A DNA stretch of 64,000 bases from Pegea sp. RAD2-039 (lineage: Eukaryota; Chordata; Thaliacea; Salpida; Salpidae): NCBI GenBank assembly GCA_034620365.1, contig JAQGEQ010000010.1, positions 186,001 through 250,000 on the forward strand, given 5' to 3'. The translations under genes were made by a program, and so were the position numbers. The notes beneath the pieces are model-generated. The model had not been told where the DNA came from. It searched no databases and saw nothing but the letters and a program-made list of their open reading frames with translations. Below are positions 49,020-59,599 of this stretch, in pieces. Every line of letters starts with the position of its first letter. Within the stretch, counting starts at the first letter, position 1.

Positions 49020-52000
49020 AGTGTTATAAGTAAATAAAGTAAAGTTTTTTTTACTTCAATAGCAGTGTGATGTAATTTTTTGCTAATGTAACTTTTTCAA
49101 TTATGTTTATACAAACCAAAGATTTATAGTTGTTTGCTACTAGCTACTTTTTAAGTGATTCTTTCAGTAGTTGACTATTTAAATTAACTTTTAAGTATGT
49201 ATTTGCTGATTTGTATTAAGACATTTAATCTTAAGTTTTTGGAATTTTTGGCCAGAAAACATTTTCTCAATACTGCTGTAAGTTCCTTATTTGGCATATC
49301 AGTTTTCACATTTATTACAGTTAATTAGATGAGAATTTTTAATCTTTTTTTCATGTTGTGACAAAGACTTAAGAAAAATAGCCATTTAAAAGTTAAATGT
49401 TATTTAAGGTTAAAATGACCATTTTTTTTAAATGTTAAACTTAAAAAATGCACAACAGTTTAATTTATTTATTGTACATAAACTTATACAAATGCATTGC
49501 AAACTTTTAACTTACAAAAATAATTTTTCTATATTCATATGTAGTATACTAAAATATCTCAACAAAAATCATTTGTATTTAAAACATTTGTGAACAGCTT
49601 CATAATTTTGTCTAACAACAGTATTAAATTTTTTAATACTTACTTTAATTTCACCAAATTCGCTATGTTGTAACCAGCTGAAAATATGATGACGTCATCA
49701 AACAGTTGGTAAAGATAAAAGAGACTGAACTAAGTTTGGTTGATTTATCAACTGATTATAGCAGCCGCAAACTCTTAAACATCGTAACTACAAAATAAAA
49801 ACAGCAATAGTTCATCAAAATGACGGATGGAACAATATCAAAGCATTTTATAAAAGATCACACATTTCATCAAGTTTATACAATTTGTAAACAAATAGTT
49901 CATGCAAACATGAAACAACTAATTTATATCTTTCAAATTAACGCGAAGTTCCATTCAAAGAATTATTGTAATTAATTTATCAAAATTACTAAGTAATTTT
50001 CATTTTACAAATCAATGATAAAAAAATATATTCTCTAAAGTTAAAAATTTACAATTTTAAAGAAAAATTTATAAAATGAGATCATAAAATGAACTTTGTA
50101 CGTTTTTAAAACTTTACTTTGTATAATTGTAACCTGACTTCAAACATTAATATTTATAGTTAAAAGCTTTGTAATGAGACTATAATTTTTCAGCTTCAAA
50201 ATCTTTTAGCAAGCTACAAAGAAATTGGAAAAAAAAAACTTGAAGCTGAAAAGCCATTTGTACTGAAACTGATTCTTAAACTTTGAAAAACTTACTTGTT
50301 GCTTCAACTGACAATACTACAATCAAATTCATATTTCTGCTTTAATTTGTTTTCTTAGTTTGCTCTAAACCTTAAAGTTTTTGGAAAATAACTCAAACTA
50401 ATTTTAATTTTAAAGTAGTAAAAAACAGAAACTACTATTTTTCTATTATAACTAAAAACTTAGTCAAACTAAAAATTGAATTTAGCTTATTTCAATGATT
50501 GTTTATAATTATTTAGATTGATATCAGGTTCTAATAATATTTGTATTTCATGAGACAATTTGTTTAGTTAAGAAAAAAGGGACTTATCATTATGCTGATG
50601 TAATTTGGATGTATTTAGTGGGTGAAAGTTATAAGCCTTTTTGTTATAACTTAGAAATGCTTTTTCATATCTTTATCACGAGGGATGTTAACAAGTTTTT
50701 TATTAAATCTTATCAATAGGTATTCATACTTTTGAAAACTACATATTTCAGAATCAATAAATGAAAAAGTTTGAATGGAAAAATTTATCAACTTGGTTTA
50801 AATGTGTTTTCTCAAAAATTAAAATCTCTACAAAGATTATAAGGTTTATTTTTCCGTGTTTTTCTTTTTACATTTAGTAAGCTAGTGAAATATTCCAGTA
50901 CTTATTTTATATCCTTCAAGTTATAATAGATTCAGAATGTTTATAAAAACATCTCTCACTAACCAAATATGAATACATGGCCGCATCATACTAAACTACT
51001 TTTGTTTATATTTAGAATCTTTTGCAATTCTAGAAGTAACACAAACAATTGAAAGAAAAACAAATAAAAATGATAAAAGATTTCAAGAAAAGTTTAAAAT
51101 AGGTTTTTGATGGAATGATAAAAATTGCTTACTTAGATGATACCATCAAAAACGCTCCACATTTCGGTATATGTTGTTTTGTGAGCTTTTAGTCACAAGC
51201 TTTAATTTTCTTCCAGATACTTTTAAAGATGCTTGTTACAACTTTTCAATCAAAAAATCTGCTACTAGTAAATTATGAGTTAAAAAAATATCCAATCAAA
51301 ATTTTTTTAATTAATAAAATGTTGGAATGTATTGTGATTGATAAGTTTAAGAAATGTGTTTTGGTTTGCTTATAAGCTTATGTTGTTGATTAAAGCTGTA
51401 GTTTCATCTTTGGATCAAATTATCAATTTTCCAAAATAGATAAATTTAAACAGATTGCAATTAATTTAATTTTTATTTAATGATGGAAAATACCAACAAT
51501 TAAATGTATGACTTAAATTGACAAATATAAAGTAAATGAGAAAATGTGTGTGAGCTTGCTCGTAAAAAAGATAGATCAGATCTACAAAGGTGTTACCTAA
51601 CATATTTTTTTCAAAACTCTGCAACTTTTAATTTATAAACATTCCAGGCTTTTGAAGTCTTCTGTTTTGTATGCCTCACAAAAATTTAAGATAAAAATTT
51701 ACACATCTTCTTCGATTTTATTCTTAAATTGTTGGTAATCTTTAAAACATTATCCATTAGAAAAGTATTCAACTTTTGCTGAAGTAAAACTAATCGAACC
51801 TCAATAACTTGAGAACAAGCTCTATGTAAAAAGATTCTTGAGTAGATCTAGAATCATGTAAGATCTCCTGATTATTAATTTGTGTCATTGAAGATCAAGG
51901 ACACTAACAAGTCACTTTGATCGATCATTGAGTCGTACTTGTTATAAAAAGGAAAATAAATATTATGAAACAGTTAAACACTTTCTGTATGACTCTACAG

Positions 52001-52060
52001 ACGACATAAATTCAAAATTACCAAAACTCAATAGAGCACAGATAGAATCTTCCATCGACA
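49020..52060. other. Gene desert, A+T-rich
   Basis: No gene recognised. A TGACGTCA octamer is at 49690-49697. A possible minus-strand microexon (YCQLKQQ then GTAAGT, near 50294-50320) is too short to claim. Confidence 0.35.
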
Positions 52061-52099
52061 GATCACTGATATCTTAAAAGTTAGTTTTGAGATCAAAAC

Positions 52100-52450
52100 T
52101 CATTTGGAAAGATTATAGTTCCGCCTTCGGGAACTTTCCTCAGCTTGACATTTACTTTCAAAGTTCACTTTCATCGACGTCATGACATGAGTGACGTCAG
52201 CATCGCGCCTTCCGCATTTCAAGTGTTTCTATTCGAAGGGCTTTTCTGTTCAGCAAAGTAAGTTACACCCCGTTGAGTTGGGGGTCGCTTATCATTTTGT
52301 TTGTTTATTTTACGAATCTCAGCTTGAATCTCACCCGATATGAGGCAGCAGGTGAGGTGACGTCACAAAGTGGTCCGCATAACAACGTCGAAATCGATTT
52401 GAAGCGCGGTTAGCTGATTCGTTGTAACTTCAGGTAACAGCGACTGTTAG
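52100..52450. promoter_or_regulatory. GC-richer island with CRE sites; candidate RASGEF1 promoter or first exon
   Basis: About 350 bases stand out from A+T-rich flanks by high G+C and many CpG dinucleotides. They contain TGACGTCA at 52192-52199 and 52358-52365, plus CGACGTCATGACATGAGTGA around 52175. On the minus strand a donor-like CGGGTGAGATT occurs near 52335, which could end a 5' UTR exon spliced to the RASGEF1 acceptor at 46220. On the plus strand an ATG at 52187 opens 23 codons (MSDVSIAPSAFQVFLFEG...) running into a perfect GTAAGT donor at 52258. Either strand could use it; a bidirectional promoter is possible. No transcript evidence is available. Confidence 0.45.
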
Positions 52451-52459
52451 TGATGAGAA

Positions 52460-55240
52460 TATCAAAATTACGATTCTAAACTTTAATTTTCAACAAATTC
52501 AATCTTTTGTGGAAATAAATCATATCGAAAAGTTTATCGAGTAAAATATTCTCAGCAAGAACTGGATGCAAGATCTGATGAGAAGCGAACAAGATCAAGA
52601 CCCTTGCCGAGAAACTAGTTGACATTAAGTTTTTTGTCATCAGCATCTCAATTGATAGTTGCTTGGACTAAATGTAATCTCTAAAGATGAGTAAATATTC
52701 ACACAAAAAGTTGAATCGATTTTTACCAGAAAACTGTAAAGTGTTGAGCCATCCGACAATACACATAAAAGTTTAATCAAAATATTGCCAAAATTGTTTG
52801 CATTTTGAAATTATTTGCAAAATACTTTTTTATATTTGATTAATTCATTTATTTGGTCGAGTTGCTGACTTTACGAACTTCTGACTTTGTTTTATGTGAA
52901 GTAATATTTCATTTTTTTCAATTATCGATTTATAGTTTTTGTTTGATACTTTTGCCAATAGTTTATTATTAATAATTAATTAAAAATGAAATGTAATAGA
53001 AGCTGTAACTTTGAAAAAAATCACTTCTCATTTTTAACTTTTATTCATTTGAATTATTTATAAGCTGGAAATATTCCAACAAATCTACTTTTAGCTCGAT
53101 AGTTTAGTCTTCAGGAACTATATAACATCTTGGATTAAGAAAACTAGCATAACTTCCCGGATGTTTTCCGCTTATTTAATCCCTAAACGCAAACCAAAAA
53201 AACGTTAATTTTGTATTTCAATTAGGCAAAAAACGTTAATTTTGTTTGAAATTCAATAAAATTATCAGACAATGGAAAAAATTCAAAATAATTAATGGTT
53301 GTTGAGTTTCATGTTCAAATTTACTTATAATTTGTAGTCTTTAGGGAACTAATCTAATCTGCCAATCATGTACCAGTTAAAATAGTTCCGTTTCTAAGGA
53401 GAAAGGAAAATGAAATTAGTGAAAAATTGCTGCATCTTGCAAAATCTTTCTGACTTTTCATCCGATTAGATATGTGAGTTGAGGAATTGAGGTTAAAGTT
53501 CAACTTTGAAAGTGTTTATTAAGAGACGATTTAACTAAACAAAAATAAACTTTTCATGAAAGTTGGTTGATAGATTAATCTAAACTTTCAAAAATCAATT
53601 TTGAAGTTGATAAATTAGAAAATGTTTCTGTACAGAAAGACGGTATTGAAGTATAATAATTCTATTCATTTTTAATTCAGTTTGCTTCATTATTTTACTT
53701 TATTTAAAAAAGCTATTCCATTTGACAACACAACTTTGAAACTTAAATAACTTCAATTGAAACTTAATTGAATGTTCAAAAATTTTTCCAAGCTATTTTA
53801 TAAACATCAATAAAATTTTGATTTTTTATTAATAGTTCAACTTACCCTGAAAAATTGTTTAGTTTTATTTTTGAAACTTATTATCGACAAGTAATTGGTT
53901 GGCAAATATTGGACTTTTAAAGCAAACTTTGTTTGAGAAAAATTTTCAAACGATACTTATAAAATAATACACAAGTATTTAAAAATGTTCTTTATAAATA
54001 ATTCTACAAGTGTAAACAAAATGTTCATTTTTTTAAAATGCTGAGTCAATATTTGAATATAATTTTAAGCTAAATAGCTTTCAGATTGAATGATTGATTG
54101 AATTAAGTTTTTATTTTCAGACAAATCGTTCAAAATTAATGTTTATACTAGAAATTTCTCCAGTTAACAGCCAAATGAATTATAAAACGATCTCTATCAA
54201 AAGCGAAGTAATTGCATATGTGGCTTAAACAACATCTAACACACTGTTGTTATTTGATTTAAAATATTTTAGTCCAAATAACTTTTCCTGTAATGCTAAG
54301 AGATACATAAAAGTAATTATTGTCTAAAATAGATTAAACGTTTTGTTAGACCATCAAATTAAAGATTTTTTTTCAGTCTTACAAAGTCAAAGATTTCTTT
54401 GTTAATTTGAAATTGTTTTGCTGTAATACAATTTTATCTGAATTACATATGTTTAAGATATCTTTAGAACTGACATAATATTCACTGCTGCCAAGAAACT
54501 TCACACATGGCTGGTAACAAAGTATCAGTTTTTTTCAAGCCATTAAAAAATTGTTTTTTGTTAAGGTATTCTCAATTCAGATTTATTTTGTAATAACTAT
54601 TGGTATCATCTTTGTAAAATTATGAAAGTACAGGATTAACGTTTATAAGTGAAACAATACTTCAAACAATACCCTGAATATAAGATTCAAAAAGTGTGTT
54701 CTATTGTTTACTACTACACCATGAAACTATTTTCTATAGTAATCATAAAAAAATTGATTTTTCATGAAAAATAGAAACAGTATTGCCACTAAGCTTAGTT
54801 TAAAAAATATTACATATCAGTTCTTCTCAGATGGTTTAACTTTAACTTTACTTTTTAGTAATTTACCATGGCAAATTGTTTGTTACAAACTATCATTTGA
54901 TAATATTTTTCAGAATCATTTTCTAAGCAATAAACATTTTGGGAATTATTTAATTTTTACTGGAAACTTATTTTACAACTTATTTTTACAGTTTATCGTT
55001 TGACAACAAGAACTTTTGTTTGTGCATTGTAAAAAGTCACAAGGCTTTTAATGGCTAACTTCAGTTTAATCAAGGTTAAATTTAATTGGTAATAAATGTT
55101 TTGTGAAAAAATTTAACATAAAAAATGTTAAAAGGGGTTGAATTAAAGTTGAAATTTAACTTAAAGTGTTTCAATTTTGTATTTAAAATCTTAAAATTTT
55201 TCAGCTTTTGTCTCATTTCTTTTCTTAAATTGAAAGACTT
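52460..55240. other. Gene desert, A+T-rich
   Basis: No gene, RNA or repeat recognised. The 79-codon frame at 54764-55003 (+) is rich in F, L, N and Y, as random A+T-rich frames are here. Confidence 0.4.
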
Positions 55241-55249
55241 CAAATTTTT

Positions 55250-55390
55250 CCAAATTGCAACGAAGCATAAAGATGAGGAGAAGACAATTCGCTGTCATCT
55301 GTACTTCTCTACGAAATGACGTCACGATCTGTTTCCACTTTGAAAATTCGGTTGCAGTAACAGCTTTAAGTTGACGATAGAATTAAAAAT
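55250..55390. other. GC-richer patch with a CRE and open frames on both strands
   Basis: This short patch has TGACGTCA at 55317-55324. The minus strand reads AVTATEFSKWKQIVTSFRRE then VQMTANC in an open frame that looks coding, with a weak acceptor-like AG near 55366 but no good donor. The plus strand reads HKDEEKTIRCHL to a stop at 55319. It could be an exon, an enhancer, or neither. Confidence 0.25.
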
Positions 55391-55399
55391 ATTTCAATT

Positions 55400-57800
55400 A
55401 GAAGCCAATAAAACTTAACTATTTCAGGTGCTGCAATTTAAACTTACGCCATATTAGGTGAAAACGTTCCGTAAAAATCTACATTTGTAACTTGTCATTT
55501 CCTGATCTGTTTTTTATGTTTCAATTTTTTCTGCTTACCGTAGCAGATGATACATATCGATTTATCTACAGAATTTTGGAAATATTGCATAAAAAGGCTC
55601 TTCAAAAATTTCTTTTGTCGTTTTCTTTGTCAAAATGAAAATTTCTTATTGTGTAAAAAATTATAGGAGTGGTTAACACCTGAAACGGCTTAGTTTAAAA
55701 TATCTAAACTTGAATAACAATTTCGAATATTCGCTGAGAAAAAATTACATTAGTGAAGTCACTCAAAATGAACCTAATTGGATTTTATTAAGAAGTTTAA
55801 ATGCTTGCGAAAAAGTTTCAATCAAAAACGATTTCACTTCGTTTTAAGCGGAAATCAAACTAAAACGAATGACATAAGAAGTCAATTAAGCCAATAAAGT
55901 CTCACGTTCATGTAACAATGTAATTTGTAAAAAAATGTGAAACAAAAGTTTTTCTCAAAAAGTCATGTTTAATCACAATCAATTCTAATACTAACTATTG
56001 AATAAGTTGCTTCAAAAACCACAAAGATAATTTTCTCAGGACTTCTTGTTAACAATTGTATATTGGAAGCTGAAATTAGTTTGACCTTATTCGTGTCATT
56101 ATCATGTTCACTTTATTGAGTCACTTATTGAAAAACAAGTAAAAATGAATAAAAATCTAGTAGCATTTTTCTGATTTTCAAGTAAATAACTGTGAAAGGT
56201 AATTGGGTTTTGCTTGCAAAACACTTAAGTTACAAATAAAATGTTTATTTGGTTCCTTATTCAGAATATTGTAAATTCCAATAAGTATTCCAACCAACAG
56301 ACCCTACCCCTTGTGTTAAATGAAATATAAATTTGTAATCAAATTTTCTTATTAATACTTTTATACAAATAAAACTCTTTCCAGAACTGTCTATTAAACT
56401 TAATTTTATCTTATTTTTTAAATTATGGTTGTAAATATAGCCTTTGACGTATGGTTATTTCATTTCGTGTTTTCTAAATTACTGTTTTTTATAGTTGGAA
56501 CTATAATAAGTTTTTTAATGTTTACTAAATAGATTTCAAATAAATTTAGTTTTGAACAATTTTGACAAGTTGATCGTTTAGAAATCGCTTTTTGCTGAAA
56601 TTTAATGAAGTTACATTGAAAAATTAAAAGTTTAACCTTTTAATAATCTTTATAATTTATCAAAAATCTTATATGTTGTGATGATACTGAAATGTTGAAC
56701 AACAAAGATTGTTTAAGCTGAAACCAACAAACTGTGTTTAATTGTTTTGAATTGATGACTGAATTACTAATGTATTACATCTATTTGAAATAATTTGTTT
56801 ATAATATTTCATAGAAATAGTTTTATTTAGTTTATTAAACCTTTTTCTGAGTTTTTAAGTTTTATTGCTATTTGGAAAAAAGTGAAAAAGTAAATGTAGC
56901 AGATTAAAACTAAAATATCAAAAGTAAAAATCAAATTGCCAAAAATTTATTGAGTGAATCAAAATGTTCAATTTTATTCTAAACTACGACTATTATATCA
57001 TTACATCGTTTAGTTTGATTTAATCATTTATTATGGCAACAACATTTTCATACTTATACTTATTTTCATAGCAACATAGGTTGCTATCTTGTAAAATTGA
57101 GTAAGTATTTCAACGACATCACAACTCAAAAATTCAAAAAATAAACTAAAAACCACCTATCACGACTTAAAGTGAGGTGATGTAGTTACTTTTATGCGTG
57201 AAGAACTGATTTTAATAATCACAGTTTGAGTAATAGCACCAAAAACTTTGCATTATGTACTATGAAATTGAAAGCCGCAGAAAATAAGATGGAATCGAAC
57301 CAAGTATTGTGTCCTCAGGCACCTAAGTTTAATAAAAAATAAGCTGAAAATAACTGCTCAAAAGTACATCTAAAAATTATTTTGATAAAATCTTGAAAAT
57401 GTTCCGATGTCTTATCAACCCAACCTTTAATCCTTATTCTGTGTGTTATCATCTTTAATACGTCTACATCAGATTTTTCAGATTTGTTCCAGCCAAAATT
57501 TATTATTGTAAAACCCCACCCTTTATTATAAGTTTGTTTACAAACTTTAAAACTCAATGATTTGTAAAAAACAAATTTAAATAATAAATGCGTCATTCTC
57601 ACGAAATAAATTATCTTTAAATAAAACCAAAGTTATAAACGTTTAATAGAGTTTTCTACGAAAGGGTATTGGTTACTGGAATTTATTATTTCTCTAAGTT
57701 GCTGTTTTGTTGTTACTGCTCATAAAAGTCGTTTATAAATAGAAAATGAATCTATTCTCACTTAGTCCACTCTCTCAAAACTTGGTTACAGTCCAATGAC
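55400..57800. other. Gene desert, A+T-rich
   Basis: No gene recognised. The minus-strand frame at 57315-57602 (95 codons; e.g. KSEKSDVDVLKMITHRIRIK) is the longest here and has reasonable composition, but no known family and no start context. A tRNA B-box-like GGTTCGATTCC lies on the minus strand at 57291-57301, without a matching A box or cloverleaf. Confidence 0.35.
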
Positions 57801-57804
57801 TCAC

Positions 57805-57882
57805 AATAAGAAGTGCTTTACCGAAGAGGTCTTGGAGTTCTAACCGGTGAATTTGTTGTTTTTCAGTAATTTCATTTAAACA
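57805..57882 (-). CDS. Isolated candidate exon of an unknown minus-strand gene
   Basis: A 78-base segment is bounded on the minus strand by a good acceptor (TATTTTCAG) and a good donor (ATT then GTGAGT). It is open in phase 0 for exactly 26 codons: CLNEITEKQQIHRLELQDLF then GKALLI. The heptad-like spacing of I/L residues and the charged positions suggest a helix or coiled coil. It is not part of RASGEF1, whose N-terminus is accounted for. I could not find partner exons with confidence, nor name a family, so it may be chance. Confidence 0.3.
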
Positions 57883-57889
57883 CTGAAAA

Positions 57890-59495
57890 TATATTTTATA
57901 AGAAACTATTTTTTGGCGTATAAACTTATCTAGTAAATTTATGGAGTAAAGTAATGATTTTTCAAAGCCAACTAAAGCATTAAAAAAGATTTTATTTTTT
58001 TTAAATCCGACTGACGCTGTGAATGAATTATTTTTTAATCAAGGTATAAGTATTTATGACTTTAATAATAATAAAAGTAAATTGATTCTTTTTAAATTTT
58101 AGATTATCAGCGATTAAAATAGATTTGTTAACAGTTATCAGGAATATACCGATAAATATAATATGTTTAAGAACAATTTTTGATAATTATTTAAGTAGAA
58201 ATGATAAATAATCTTTTGATAAATGTTAGAAATTAGATTAAATAAGATGACAGTCAATAAACTAAACAAACTTAACAATTACGTCGTAATTAATTTTATA
58301 AATTACGTATTAGATAAGTCACCTAATCAAGGCCAAATCTTTTATATATTAAATCATCAGTTATGTAGCTACCAGAAGGTTGCCACGTGGTGCTTTCAAT
58401 ACATTTGGGAATCAGAAAATATTTTAGTTAGATCAGCTTTTACTAAATGACTTAGCACCTTTAAATCGATTTATTAAAGTAAAGCTGATCATGAAAAAAC
58501 TCCTTATTTTCAATTTGAATTGTATTTAAAATCTTTGATTTACGATTCAGCTCTTATATTTGTTATCTAGGCATCTAATTTTCAATCTAGTTCAATTTCA
58601 AACTTTTTCTTATCAAAAAGACATTTCACATAAAACTTTTATCAGTTGGTCTAACTCCGCTGCTAGAAGGAAAAAATTGAATAATTTTTTTAGTTTAGAT
58701 CTTATTTTATCAAATGCATCTTATTTGAAACAATTATTTTAATAGGGTTGTGTGCAAAATCATATATTCAAATTGTTTTAAAAACGTTGAAGTTTATGTT
58801 CAAAATGTTTTTCACTTTTTAATACTTACAATCACTTAAATAATTTTTTATCATACTATTTACTCAAAAAGTCTCATTTTTATAAAAGCGTTTTGATAGA
58901 TAAGTTTAACTAATTTAGCTAAATTTTGTTTAAATATTTTATTTTAAAATTCAATTATACAAACATCAAGACAAAGACATAGTTCAAAAAATATATTTCA
59001 AAATAAAGGTGAAAAAAGTTAAACTATTTTTTTAGGATCTATTAGAGCGTTCATAAACCTATTAATTTGAAAAACTTAATAAAATCAATTTTAATAATAT
59101 TCATTTGAAACTAGTTGAACTCAACTTAATAATTTTTAAGTTTTTCACGCTTTTATTATTATAAGAAAAAATTCAATAATTTAGTATCTTAGGTTTTCGG
59201 CAGCTGTTCATACAATTAACTTAAATGGAAAAGTAGACAAGTCGAAAAATTCAAGTTTAGTGTTGGAACTGCGAATGAAATTACTGATGCAAAGTAAAAT
59301 TCCATTATTATTTTTTACCTTTTCACTAGCAACATTTAACAAAAAAGATTATTTGATGTTACTAACATCAAACATGGAAATTTATTCCTAAGTTCAAATG
59401 TTGGGACACAAAACTAAGAAAGCAGTTTGTATAAGATTAAATGATTAGCTGAATTTTTAACTTTTTAAACCTAAAATATTTTAACAAATTTTTCA
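57890..59495. other. A+T-rich stretch with weak open frames
   Basis: Two same-strand plus frames (58223-58450, 75 codons, and 58560-58742, 60 codons) are separated by about 110 bases. The residues (e.g. SWSNSAARRKKLNNFFSLDL) do not match a family I know. They could be a decayed mobile-element ORF; nothing else is seen. Confidence 0.25.
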
Positions 59496-59502
59496 CCGAA
59501 GC

Positions 59503-59587
59503 ATGAAAAGAGTCCCAAGGAGTATTCTTTTCATCACAGCTCTGGCTTGTGTTCTTTTAGGCGAGAAATTTCAAACTCCAACAAAAG
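59503..59587 (+). CDS. Candidate first coding exon with a signal peptide
   Basis: An ATG at 59503 opens MKRVPRSILFITALACVLLG then EKFQTPTK, followed by AAAAG/GTACTA as a possible donor at 59588. The basic start (KR..R), a hydrophobic core of about 14 residues and small residues before the charged EK are what a secretory signal peptide looks like. Exon length is 85 bases, ending in phase 1. If real it begins a secreted or membrane protein whose other exons lie further right, probably beyond the window. The donor is not strong and I found no second exon in the remaining 4.4 kb. Confidence 0.3.
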
Positions 59588-59599
59588 GTACTATAAAAG

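Noticed and set aside
57280..57320. tRNA B-box-like GGTTCGATTCC on the minus strand
   Set aside because: No A box upstream and no cloverleaf; could be a SINE relic but there is no second copy in the window.
58223..58742. Two consecutive plus-strand frames
   Set aside because: No recognisable domain, A+T-driven composition and no splice or start context; kept only as an intergenic note.
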